Below, in pieces: positions 16,977 to 24,342 of a stretch of DNA of 64,000 nt. How positions within the stretch are numbered: the first letter of the stretch is position 1; every line of letters begins with the position of its first letter. The translations under genes and the position numbers were made by a program. The DNA is from Candidatus Pristimantibacillus lignocellulolyticus (GTDB taxonomy: Bacteria; Bacillota; Bacilli; Paenibacillales; Paenibacillaceae), in contig CP097899.1 of the NCBI GenBank assembly GCA_023639215.1, forward strand, positions 3,902,001 to 3,966,000, in the 5' to 3' direction. A model generated the notes under the pieces. The model saw nothing but the letters and a program-made list of their open reading frames with translations. It ran no database searches and was not told the origin of the DNA.

Positions 16977-18191
16977 ATGCGAATCTTAGTTCAAAAATTC
17001 GGCGGCACTTCATTAGCAACAACTGAAGCAACAGCACGTGTGATTCATCATATCGAGCGCGAACGAGACAACGGCTATGCCGTTGTCATCGTTGTATCTG
17101 CGATAGGTAGACGTGGTGAATCATATGCAACAGATACATTGCTAGAATTGTTAGACCCTCATCAAGGCGGCGTAGACGCTCGTGAGACGGATTTGTTAAT
17201 AAGTTGTGGTGAAATAATCTCTGCGACACTGCTAGGCGCTCAGATTCGCGCTGCAGGTATCGAAGCGGTTGTATATACAGGTGGGGAAGCAGGAATAGAG
17301 ACGGATGAAGAATTTGGTGCTGCGAAGATAACTTCGATTAAACCAGAGAAACTGATCCAAGCATTAAAGCAGAATAAAGTGGTCGTTGTAACTGGTTTTC
17401 AAGGTAGAACAAGAGATAACGATGTAACTACTTTAGGAAGAGGTGGCAGTGATACGACAGCAACAGCACTTGGCGCTGCGCTACATGCCGAGTATGTTGA
17501 TATCTATACAGATGTCAATGGTGTCCTAACTGCTGATCCTAGATTTGTTACTGATGCTAAACCTATCGCTAAATTGAGCTATGCAGAGATCTGTCATATG
17601 GCAAGAGAAGGTGCAAAAGTTGTACATCCTCGTGCAGTAGAGATCGCACAACAAGCTCGAATTCCCGTTCGAGTGCGTTCTACTTTTTCTGATGATGAAG
17701 GCACTCTTGTACAGGATGCGGCATGGGATCATAACGAACATGCAGTACTTGATCGACATGTAACGGGTATAGCTCATGTATCAGGTATTACTCAACTAAC
17801 GGTACAAAGTGATTACGGTGATCATCGTGCTCCACAATTGTTATTTCAAACGTTAGCCCGCAATGGGATTAGTGTAGACTTTATTAATGTTACATTAAAC
17901 GGTGCTGTTTTTACTGTTCAGACAGTTCAAGCAGAACAAGCGAAACAACTACTCGAAGCCGAGAAATTAACGGTGAAGCTTGAACCAAATTGCGCTAAGA
18001 TATCAATCATCGGTGGTGGCATGAACGGTCAACCTGGAGTTATGGCTAATATCATTACGGCATTATCTGATATTGATGTCCCGATCCTTCAATCAGCGGA
18101 CTCTAATGCTGCAATTTGGGTATTGGTGAAGGAACAACATATGGTTGTTTCACTTATGGCGCTACATTCAACGTTTGACCTTAATCGTTAA
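16977..18191 (+). CDS. dapG: Aspartate kinase (DapG type)
   Basis: Aspartokinase phosphorylates aspartate as the first step to diaminopimelate. The 404-aa protein begins with the kinase motif VQKFGGTSLA, has GRGGSDTTATALGAAL in the active site, and ends with two ACT regulatory domains (from about residue 265). B. subtilis DapG in the same locus is the diaminopimelate-inhibited isozyme; the same control is inferred here. ATG at 16977 follows GGAGG (16965-16969); an in-frame ATG at 16956 lacks a site. Confidence 0.95.
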   Translation: MRILVQKFGGTSLATTEATARVIHHIERERDNGYAVVIVVSAIGRRGESYATDTLLELLDPHQGGVDARETDLLISCGEIISATLLGAQIRAAGIEAVVYTGGEAGIETDEEFGAAKITSIKPEKLIQALKQNKVVVVTGFQGRTRDNDVTTLGRGGSDTTATALGAALHAEYVDIYTDVNGVLTADPRFVTDAKPIAKLSYAEICHMAREGAKVVHPRAVEIAQQARIPVRVRSTFSDDEGTLVQDAAWDHNEHAVLDRHVTGIAHVSGITQLTVQSDYGDHRAPQLLFQTLARNGISVDFINVTLNGAVFTVQTVQAEQAKQLLEAEKLTVKLEPNCAKISIIGGGMNGQPGVMANIITALSDIDVPILQSADSNAAIWVLVKEQHMVVSLMALHSTFDLNR

Positions 18192-18278
18192 ACGCTTTAC
18201 AATAATAAAGTATTAAATTATTTATATAAATCATAATAGAACTTTTGATTTTGACTGAAATAGTAGGAGGAATTTCTG

Positions 18279-19175
18279 ATGGAATTCGGAAGAATGATTA
18301 CCGCAATGGTAACCCCTTTCGATACAGAAGGCACTATTGATTGGGCTACAGCTGAGCAACTTATCGAGTATTTAATTGTTGATCAGCAAAGTGATAGCAT
18401 TGTTATTGCTGGGACGACAGGGGAGTCACCAACATTATCAGAAGATGAGAAAGTAGAGTTATTTGCTTTTGCTGTAGAAAAAGCTGCTGGAAGAGTGCGA
18501 ATTATCGCAGGAACAGGCAGTAATAATACGAAATCTTCAATTAGCTTATCACAACGAGCGCAGCAATGCGGAGTAGACGGCTTATTGCTTGTTGTACCGT
18601 ATTACAACAAACCAAGTCAAGAAGGTCTATATTTGCATTTCAAAGCGATTGCAGAAAATACCTCACTTCCTGTATTCTTATACAACGTTGAAGGTCGGAC
18701 AGGAACTAACCTGTCGGTAGATACGACACTTAGACTTGCACAAATTCCAAATGTTGTTGCGACCAAGGATTGTGCTAACCTAGATCAACTTACATCTATT
18801 ATTAGTGGAGCACCCGAAGGTTTCAGAGTTTACTCCGGTGATGATGCTGCAACACTACCTGCACTTTCAGTAGGTGCTTACGGTATTATAAGCGTTTCTG
18901 CTCATATCGTTGGACAAGAAATGAAATCAATGATTCAATCCTATGTAGCTGGCGACGTAACAAAAGCAGCTAAGCTTCATGGTCAATTACTGCCATTCTT
19001 TAAAGGTATGTTTGCTTGCCCTCATCCTATGTCTAATCCAGTTCCAGTGAAATATGCACTAGAAGTAATGGGAATCCCTGTTGGTTCAGTTCGTTTACCG
19101 TTGGCACCAATTACGGAATCAGAAGCTGAGTTTGTACGTAATTTACTTCAAATTAAAAATGAAATTTCTAAATAG
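18279..19175 (+). CDS. dapA: 4-hydroxy-tetrahydrodipicolinate synthase
   Basis: DapA condenses pyruvate and aspartate semialdehyde; its product is the substrate of dipicolinate synthase and the precursor of diaminopimelate. The 298-aa protein has the GTTGESPTL signature, catalytic-region Tyr135 in FLYNV, and Schiff-base Lys163 in ATKDCANLDQ. The loop commonly reading YNVPGRT is YNVEGRT here, a small oddity. AGGAGG precedes the ATG. It ends at a terminator, closing the dpaA-dapA unit. Confidence 0.96.
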   Translation: MEFGRMITAMVTPFDTEGTIDWATAEQLIEYLIVDQQSDSIVIAGTTGESPTLSEDEKVELFAFAVEKAAGRVRIIAGTGSNNTKSSISLSQRAQQCGVDGLLLVVPYYNKPSQEGLYLHFKAIAENTSLPVFLYNVEGRTGTNLSVDTTLRLAQIPNVVATKDCANLDQLTSIISGAPEGFRVYSGDDAATLPALSVGAYGIISVSAHIVGQEMKSMIQSYVAGDVTKAAKLHGQLLPFFKGMFACPHPMSNPVPVKYALEVMGIPVGSVRLPLAPITESEAEFVRNLLQIKNEISK

Positions 19176-19184
19176 AAATCCTTA

Positions 19185-19215
19185 AAAAGCCGGTGCTGAG
19201 AGGCATCGGCTTTTG
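19185..19215 (+). terminator. Intrinsic terminator after dapA
   Basis: AAAAGCCGGTGC (19185-19196) pairs with GCATCGGCTTTT (19203-19214), 12 bp with one wobble, running into T residues. Confidence 0.88.
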
Positions 19216-19263
19216 TCGTTATTACATATATTTTGAAATCAGAACGAAAATGTTGCCTTTGAC

Positions 19264-19367
19264 TTGTGTAATCGCTTTTTAATCATGTATAATGGAATTA
19301 AGTGAATGGGTGCGGCAATTAAATATTGAATTTGAACATTCCGTCAGAGCGGCATCTGACGTTTTTT
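19264..19367 (+). promoter_or_regulatory. Promoter and leader terminator/attenuator before the RNase J gene
   Basis: TTGTGT (19264-19269) and TATAAT (19288-19293) are 18 bases apart and would start RNA near 19300. CGTCAGA (19342-19348) pairs perfectly with TCTGACG (19355-19361), followed by six T. A hairpin terminator inside the leader, about 50 bases ahead of the AGGAGG site, suggests attenuation or a short stand-alone RNA. Confidence 0.65.
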
Positions 19368-19431
19368 GTTAATAGATAATTTTAGTACAACAAATTAAAG
19401 AAGGTATAACCTTTAGGAGGTATAGATTCAC

Positions 19432-21111
19432 TTGTCAAAAAAGAATAACCAAGATAAGTTACTTGTCTTTGCACTAGGCGGAGTCGGCGAAATCGGTAAA
19501 AATATGTACGTCGTTCAATATAACGATGACATTGTAGTAGTAGATGCAGGATTGAAATTCCCTGAGGAGGACATGCTCGGTATTGATATCGTAATTCCAG
19601 ATGTTGGATACTTAGTAGAACATCAGGATAAAGTACGCGGTATCATTATTACTCACGGACATGAAGACCACATCGGTGGTTTGTCATATGTATTGAAAAG
19701 CTTAAATGTTCCTGTGTATGCAACAAAATTAACACTAGGATTAATCGAAGTGAAATTAAAAGAAGCTGGAATACTAGGAGATACAAAACGTATTCTTATT
19801 AGTGCAGATAGTGAAATCCAACTTGGAACGATCACTGCAAGCTTCTTCAAAACGAATCACAGTATTCCTGATTCAGTCGGAGTATGTTTAGATACACCAG
19901 AAGGTACGATTGTACATACAGGTGATTTCAAATTTGATCACACACCTGTTAATGATCAATTTGCAGATTTGCAGCGTATTGCAGCGATCGGTAGCAAAGG
20001 CGTATTAGCTCTACTATCTGATTCTACAAATGCTGAACGTCCAGGATATACACCTTCTGAAAGCAATGTAGGTAATGAACTAGAAGATATATTCCGTAAA
20101 TCAACGCAACGTGTTGTTGTAGCTACGTTTGCTTCAAATGTACATCGCATTCAGCAAGTAATTAATGCTTCGATTGCAACACGCCGCAAAATTGCAGTCG
20201 TAGGTCGTAGTATGGTAAATGTCGTTACGATTGCTAGTGAGCTAGGCTACTTGAATATTCCTGAAGGAATGATTATTGAGCCTGAAGAAGTAAATCGTAT
20301 GGCAGCTGATCGTGTTGTAATCTTGTGTACTGGTAGTCAAGGCGAACCAATGTCTGCGCTTACTCGTATGGCACGTTCAACACATCGCAAAGTAGATATT
20401 TTACCTGGAGATACGGTGATCATTGCCGCGACGCCTATCCCTGGTAATGAACGTTATGTAGGTAGAACGGTAGATGAATTGTTCCGTCTTGGAGCACATG
20501 TTATCTACGGACCGGGATCTGTATCAGGTGTTCACGTATCTGGTCACGGTAGTCAAGAAGAATTAAAACTAATGCTTAATCTTGTTAAGCCTAAATACTT
20601 TATTCCTGTTCACGGTGAATATCGTATGCTTCGTCTTCATGCTGATCTTGGTGAAGAAGTTGGAATCCCTCCAGAAAACATTTTCGTATTAGATAATGGT
20701 GAAACTGTTGAGTTCCAAGGTGGCCAAGCTGCACGTGGACCTAAAGTTCAAGCAGGTCGTGTACTTATCGACGGATTAGGTGTAGGTGACGTAGGTAATA
20801 TCGTATTACGTGACCGTAAACTACTATCTCAAGATGGTATTCTAGTCGTTGTTGTAACACTAAGCAAAGCAGATGGAACAATTCTATCTGGTCCAGATAT
20901 TATTTCACGTGGTTTTGTTTACGTTCGTGAGTCCGAAGGACTTCTTGACGAGGCAAACCGTATCGTAACTTCTACACTTACTAAATTAATGAACGATAAA
21001 GTTAATGAGTGGGCTTCATTAAAAACAAACGTAAAAGATTCTCTAGGTAGATTCCTATATGAGCAAACACGTCGTCGCCCGATGATTTTACCAATTATTA
21101 TGGAAGTATAA
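19432..21111 (+). CDS. rnjB: Ribonuclease J (metallo-beta-lactamase/beta-CASP)
   Basis: RNase J proteins are 5'-3' exo- and endoribonucleases of mRNA decay and rRNA maturation in Firmicutes. The 559-aa protein has the zinc motif HGHEDHIGG, the beta-CASP domain and the C-terminal PVHGEYRML motif, so the catalytic residues are intact. Position after dapA corresponds to B. subtilis rnjB (ymfA, RNase J2). TTG at 19432 is used with AGGAGG upstream. Assignment to J2 rather than J1 rests on synteny, and the intact motif leaves catalytic activity open. Confidence 0.93.
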   Translation: MSKKNNQDKLLVFALGGVGEIGKNMYVVQYNDDIVVVDAGLKFPEEDMLGIDIVIPDVGYLVEHQDKVRGIIITHGHEDHIGGLSYVLKSLNVPVYATKLTLGLIEVKLKEAGILGDTKRILISADSEIQLGTITASFFKTNHSIPDSVGVCLDTPEGTIVHTGDFKFDHTPVNDQFADLQRIAAIGSKGVLALLSDSTNAERPGYTPSESNVGNELEDIFRKSTQRVVVATFASNVHRIQQVINASIATRRKIAVVGRSMVNVVTIASELGYLNIPEGMIIEPEEVNRMAADRVVILCTGSQGEPMSALTRMARSTHRKVDILPGDTVIIAATPIPGNERYVGRTVDELFRLGAHVIYGPGSVSGVHVSGHGSQEELKLMLNLVKPKYFIPVHGEYRMLRLHADLGEEVGIPPENIFVLDNGETVEFQGGQAARGPKVQAGRVLIDGLGVGDVGNIVLRDRKLLSQDGILVVVVTLSKADGTILSGPDIISRGFVYVRESEGLLDEANRIVTSTLTKLMNDKVNEWASLKTNVKDSLGRFLYEQTRRRPMILPIIMEV

Positions 21112-21136
21112 TTTTATATTCCATTCACCTAAATTT

Positions 21137-21183
21137 ACTAGCTAATATTACTCATTACTGAGTAGACATTAGCTAGTTTTTTT
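21137..21183 (+). terminator. Intrinsic terminator after rnjB
   Basis: ACTAGCTAAT (21137-21146) pairs perfectly with ATTAGCTAGT (21168-21177), followed by a seven-T run. Confidence 0.9.
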
Positions 21184-21214
21184 ATGTCTTACGACCTATT
21201 TGTTGGAAATTCAA

Positions 21215-21242
21215 TTGAATAACTGCTTGTATTGCATATAAT
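21215..21242 (+). promoter_or_regulatory. Sigma-A-type promoter for the SLH-CAP gene
   Basis: TTGAAT (21215-21220) and TATAAT (21237-21242) are 16 bases apart, 74 bases ahead of the start codon. Confidence 0.6.
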
Positions 21243-21315
21243 AGAATAATAATCAGGTATTATTATCCAAATGTTAGTTTATTAACTCAAAATTATAACA
21301 AACGAGGTGGAGACA

Positions 21316-22725
21316 ATGAGAGGAAATAAACTGCTTATAATTATCGCAGTAATTGTTTTTTTGAGTGGTGTCATTCCAATAAGTACACAACATGTCAATG
21401 CTGCAATGACAAATAAGGTAGATAACATCTTTAAAGATCTGCCTAACAACCATTGGGCAATGGACGCTATTAATTGGGGCTACAATGCAGGTATTGTTAA
21501 AGGCGATGCTAATGGCAATTTTAATCCGAATAGTAATGTTACTGAACCAGAATTTTTAGCGATGATTGCACGTGCGTATAGTGAAGATTTCACAGTTCGA
21601 AAAGCAGAGTCTGGAGAAAAGTGGTATATTCCATACTTTGACCTTGCTACGGATAATTTCTGGCACTTTAGTGGTCAAAATTCGGTATATCAACGTTATC
21701 AAGTGGCGAATATTGTTTATTCAATGCTACAAGGCAGTTACAAAAATGACGCAGCATCGATTCAATTTTTATTAGATACCAAGTTATCAACAGGTAAAAT
21801 TAGCGCTACAGTTGAAGGATATTCACCTTATGAAAATTTGAATAGAGCGGAAGCTATCGTATTTATTAAACGGATGAAGCAATTGTATCCTTCGGTGAAA
21901 GAATATGTAGGAGCTAGTGTAAGCTATTCTTCCGGATTACGTGATATATCTATCGGTGATACAGAGGCAACATTAACTAGCAAGCTGGGCACGCCAAATC
22001 GTAAAGACTCGTCTGAATTTAACTTTACTTGGTATGTATATAATAAAGACTATAATAGATTCGTTATGTATGGAGTTTCTAGTGAAAAGAAAGTAGTAGC
22101 GCTCTATTCTAACTCAAGAAATGTTTGGGGTAAGGATAATGCAATATTAGTAGGTTCAAGTATTCAAAGATTGAAAAAATTTGTCGGTAATGAAGTTAAA
22201 GTAAATACCATTGGTTACTATCAAAATAAACAAAATGGAATTACTACTAATTATTACTTGGACAAGTTTTCAGATAATGTTGTAGATGGAATATTACAAT
22301 ATGATGCAATTTATAGTAAAAAAGGTACGGCAACACAAGAACTTATTGATAAAAGTTATGAACTACAAATATTAGATGTTACGAATGTTTTCCGTAACAA
22401 AAATAATGTTCAAACCATGTTAACTTGGAATGAAAAAGCTGCAAAAGCTGCATACTTGCACAGTAAAGAAATGTATACGAACAAATATCTTGATCATACA
22501 AATTTAGCAGGATTAGATCCTCAAGCTCGTTTGAAAGCTGCAGGGTTGACTAATTTTGGTGGTGGAGAAAATATCGCTTCAGGCTATGAAAATGCATTTG
22601 CTGTTTACACCGGATGGATTAATTCGTGGAATCATAGAGATAACATGTTATATTCTGAATATAAGGAACTTGGAGTAGGCGCATATCGGAATTACTATAC
22701 ACAAGACTTTATTATGCCTTACTAA
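21316..22725 (+). CDS. Secreted SLH-domain protein with C-terminal CAP (SCP-like) domain
   Basis: A 469-aa exported protein: signal peptide (hydrophobic LLIIIAVIVFLSGVIP, then a VNA-A-type cleavage site), one clear SLH domain (KDLPNNHWAMDAINWGY...FNPNSNVTEPEF) and a weaker second one to about residue 195 (NRAEAIVFI), then a CAP-associated domain (about 210-335) and a CAP/SCP domain like YkwD (HSKEMYTNKYLDHTN, GGGENIASGYENA). SLH domains bind pyruvylated secondary cell-wall polymer, so it is likely cell-surface bound. ATG at 21316 is preferred over GTG at 21307 because GAGGTGG is then correctly spaced. This gene is not part of the B. subtilis order and is a lineage-specific insertion. Confidence 0.87.
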   Translation: MRGNKLLIIIAVIVFLSGVIPISTQHVNAAMTNKVDNIFKDLPNNHWAMDAINWGYNAGIVKGDANGNFNPNSNVTEPEFLAMIARAYSEDFTVRKAESGEKWYIPYFDLATDNFWHFSGQNSVYQRYQVANIVYSMLQGSYKNDAASIQFLLDTKLSTGKISATVEGYSPYENLNRAEAIVFIKRMKQLYPSVKEYVGASVSYSSGLRDISIGDTEATLTSKLGTPNRKDSSEFNFTWYVYNKDYNRFVMYGVSSEKKVVALYSNSRNVWGKDNAILVGSSIQRLKKFVGNEVKVNTIGYYQNKQNGITTNYYLDKFSDNVVDGILQYDAIYSKKGTATQELIDKSYELQILDVTNVFRNKNNVQTMLTWNEKAAKAAYLHSKEMYTNKYLDHTNLAGLDPQARLKAAGLTNFGGGENIASGYENAFAVYTGWINSWNHRDNMLYSEYKELGVGAYRNYYTQDFIMPY

Positions 22726-22768
22726 TAGTAAACTATAGTTATGTGATAGAGTGTGAGACTCCAATAGA

Positions 22769-22801
22769 GGGAAAGAGCGATATTGTTCTTTTCCTTTTTT
22801 G
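22769..22801 (+). terminator. Probable terminator after the SLH-CAP gene
   Basis: GGGAAAGAGC and TTCTTTTCC form an imperfect stem followed by TTTTTT. Confidence 0.55.
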
Positions 22802-22865
22802 TTGTTTAAAAGATTTAGCATAAATTGTGCATAATTCTCCATACTAAGTATATAAATAATAAAGT

Positions 22866-22999
22866 TATGCTTTCAAAGTGACTTATTGTCCACCTAAGAA
22901 GTTACAGCACGGCATTACAAAAAGTTAGTTTATAGCTTTCGGAATGACTTTTTGTTTACATCAGAGGTTATTACACGAAGCAACAAAAAGTTTAGGAGG
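22866..22999 (+). repeat. Tandem leader-hairpin repeat before tepA
   Basis: Two diverged units begin at 22866 (TATGCTTTCAAAG) and 22931 (TATAGCTTTCGGAATG). In the second, ACTTTTTGTT (22947-22956) pairs perfectly with AACAAAAAGT (22982-22991), and the unit ends in TTTAGGAGG, the tepA ribosome site. Compared with the mlpA copy, C-to-T in the left arm is matched by G-to-A in the right arm. Confidence 0.8.
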
Positions 23000-23005
23000 C
23001 ATATG

Positions 23006-23749
23006 ATGTATTCTTTTCCGAATCTGACTGGGGATCAATTACCTAATGAACCGAACAAGCTAGAGGAAACAAAGCCAACTGTGGATCAAACGATACAAGC
23101 CATACAACAATTAGGATCGGCAAATGTACCAAGCGTGCAAGAAAGTAACATTCATTGTATAACGATTATTGGTCAAATCGAAGGTCATATGATTTTACCA
23201 CCTAATAATAAAACGACGAAGTACGAGCATATCATTCCTCAACTTGTCGCTGCTGAGCAAAATAGCAAAATTGAAGGTTTGCTAATAATACTTAATACAG
23301 TAGGCGGAGATGTTGAGGCTGGACTTGCTATTGCGGAAATGATTAGTACAATGTCAAAGCCAACAGTTACTCTTGTTCTTGGTGGAGGACATTCCATAGG
23401 TGTTCCAATAGCAGTATCTGGAGATGTAAGCTTTATTGCTGCGACAGCTACGATGACAATACATCCGATTCGTATGAATGGACTAGTTATTGGTGTTCCG
23501 CAGTCATTTGAATATTTAGATAAGATGCAGGAGAGAGTAACGCGTTTCGTCATTTCGCACTCACAAATAACTGAAGAGACATTCAAGGCTTTGATGTTTA
23601 AGACCGGAGAATTGGCTAGAGATATTGGTACGACAGTCATTGGTGGGGATGCAGTAACTAACGGTCTTATTGATAAAGTAGGTGGAATAGGAGATGCCCT
23701 AGCACAACTTCGTATGTTAATTAATAGTAATAAGGAGGAGCAAGTGTAA
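23006..23749 (+). CDS. tepA: ClpP-like serine protease TepA
   Basis: TepA (YmfB) is a membrane-associated ClpP-class protease implicated in processing of secreted proteins and signal peptides. The 247-aa protein shows the ClpP fold: strand LNTVGGDVEAGLAIAE, nucleophile Ser130 in GGGHSIGVP, and histidine in TIHPIRMNG. ATG at 23006 is 6 bases from AGGAGG; the preceding ATG at 23003 is too close. The frame reaches upstream into the leader repeat without a site. It lies between rnjB and ylzJ-spoIIIE as in B. subtilis, with one base of overlap to ylzJ. Confidence 0.92.
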   Translation: MYSFPNLTGDQLPNEPNKLEETKPTVDQTIQAIQQLGSANVPSVQESNIHCITIIGQIEGHMILPPNNKTTKYEHIIPQLVAAEQNSKIEGLLIILNTVGGDVEAGLAIAEMISTMSKPTVTLVLGGGHSIGVPIAVSGDVSFIAATATMTIHPIRMNGLVIGVPQSFEYLDKMQERVTRFVISHSQITEETFKALMFKTGELARDIGTTVIGGDAVTNGLIDKVGGIGDALAQLRMLINSNKEEQV

Positions 23750-23955
23750 TGTTATATTCTGTTGTACCTGTTGAATATGTGTATGGGGAACAAAAACCTA
23801 ATGATCATCGATTAGATTATGTATACCAAGGAATGTTAATGGAAGTAAAGCCCTTAACAACAGGTAATGCCATGATCGTTCGCCTAATAAATCCACCGCT
23901 TGATTGTTATCTGGATGAGAAGTATGCCCCCGGAAGCATAATCCCTTATAGGTAG
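23749..23955 (+). CDS. ylzJ: YlzJ-like small protein
   Basis: A 68-aa protein of the YlzJ family, always found between tepA and spoIIIE. Its central segment YQGMLMEVKPLTTGNAMIVRLI and the end YAPGSIIPYR are recognisable. The start overlaps the tepA stop by one base (TAATG) and an AAGGAGGAG site lies in the tepA end. Function is unknown. Its stop codon abuts the first base of the palindromic repeat. Confidence 0.85.
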   Translation: MLYSVVPVEYVYGEQKPNDHRLDYVYQGMLMEVKPLTTGNAMIVRLINPPLDCYLDEKYAPGSIIPYR

Positions 23956-24123
23956 TTCAAAACATCCACTCGTGATCACGCTGAATAAGCTAACGTAGTT
24001 TATTCAGCGTCGAAGATGCCCCCATCGAAAGCCTGCGTGTGCTCGCGTACCAATAACGTACGCTGTGCTACTCGTTTTCGCTGTGGGGCATCTTCTTGGT
24101 GCTGACAAGCGAATGTTTTGAAC
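23955..24123 (+). repeat. Palindromic intergenic repeat, full copy 1
   Basis: A 169-bp element bounded by imperfect terminal inverted repeats (GTTCAAAACATCCACTCG at the left, complement of CGAATGTTTTGAAC at the right). It contains nested hairpins: GCTGAATAA/TTTATTCAGC, GATGCCCC/GGGGCATC and GCGTAC/GTACGC. The same element lies in opposite orientation at 40223-40392 before ymdB. It has no coding capacity and resembles a MITE- or REP-like unit. Confidence 0.85.
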
Positions 24124-24140
24124 CTTCATTTTAAGAGGTA

Positions 24141-24197
24141 GTTCAAAACATCCACTCGTGATCACGAGGAATATGCTAACGTAGCTTATTCGACATA
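24141..24197 (+). repeat. Palindromic intergenic repeat, left-end partial copy
   Basis: The left about 57 bases are repeated (GTTCAAAACATCCACTCG, then a GAATATGCTAACGTAGC hairpin), together with the preceding AGGTA, so the left end looks recently duplicated. It stops just before the terminator at 24202. Confidence 0.8.
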
Positions 24198-24201
24198 CTG
24201 T

Positions 24202-24235
24202 AAAAGACTGAGCAAATTCGTTGCTCAGTCTTTTT
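24202..24235 (+). terminator. Strong terminator before spoIIIE
   Basis: AAAAGACTGAGCAA (24202-24215) pairs perfectly over 14 bp with TTGCTCAGTCTTTT (24221-24234), with a 5-base loop and a T run. It ends the tepA-ylzJ transcript. Confidence 0.92.
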
Positions 24236-24342
24236 GTGCCTCCTTTATTACCTAATAAAATACAGCTAAATACTAACTGCTCATCTTTATTCGTAGATCA
24301 CAATATTTTGATGTGATATAATGGAAGTTGGAGGGGAGCTTA

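Noticed and set aside
24317..24322. Certain spoIIIE promoter at the TATAAT
   Set aside because: The extended -10 is good but there is no matching -35 and the leader would be only about 14 bases; not listed separately.
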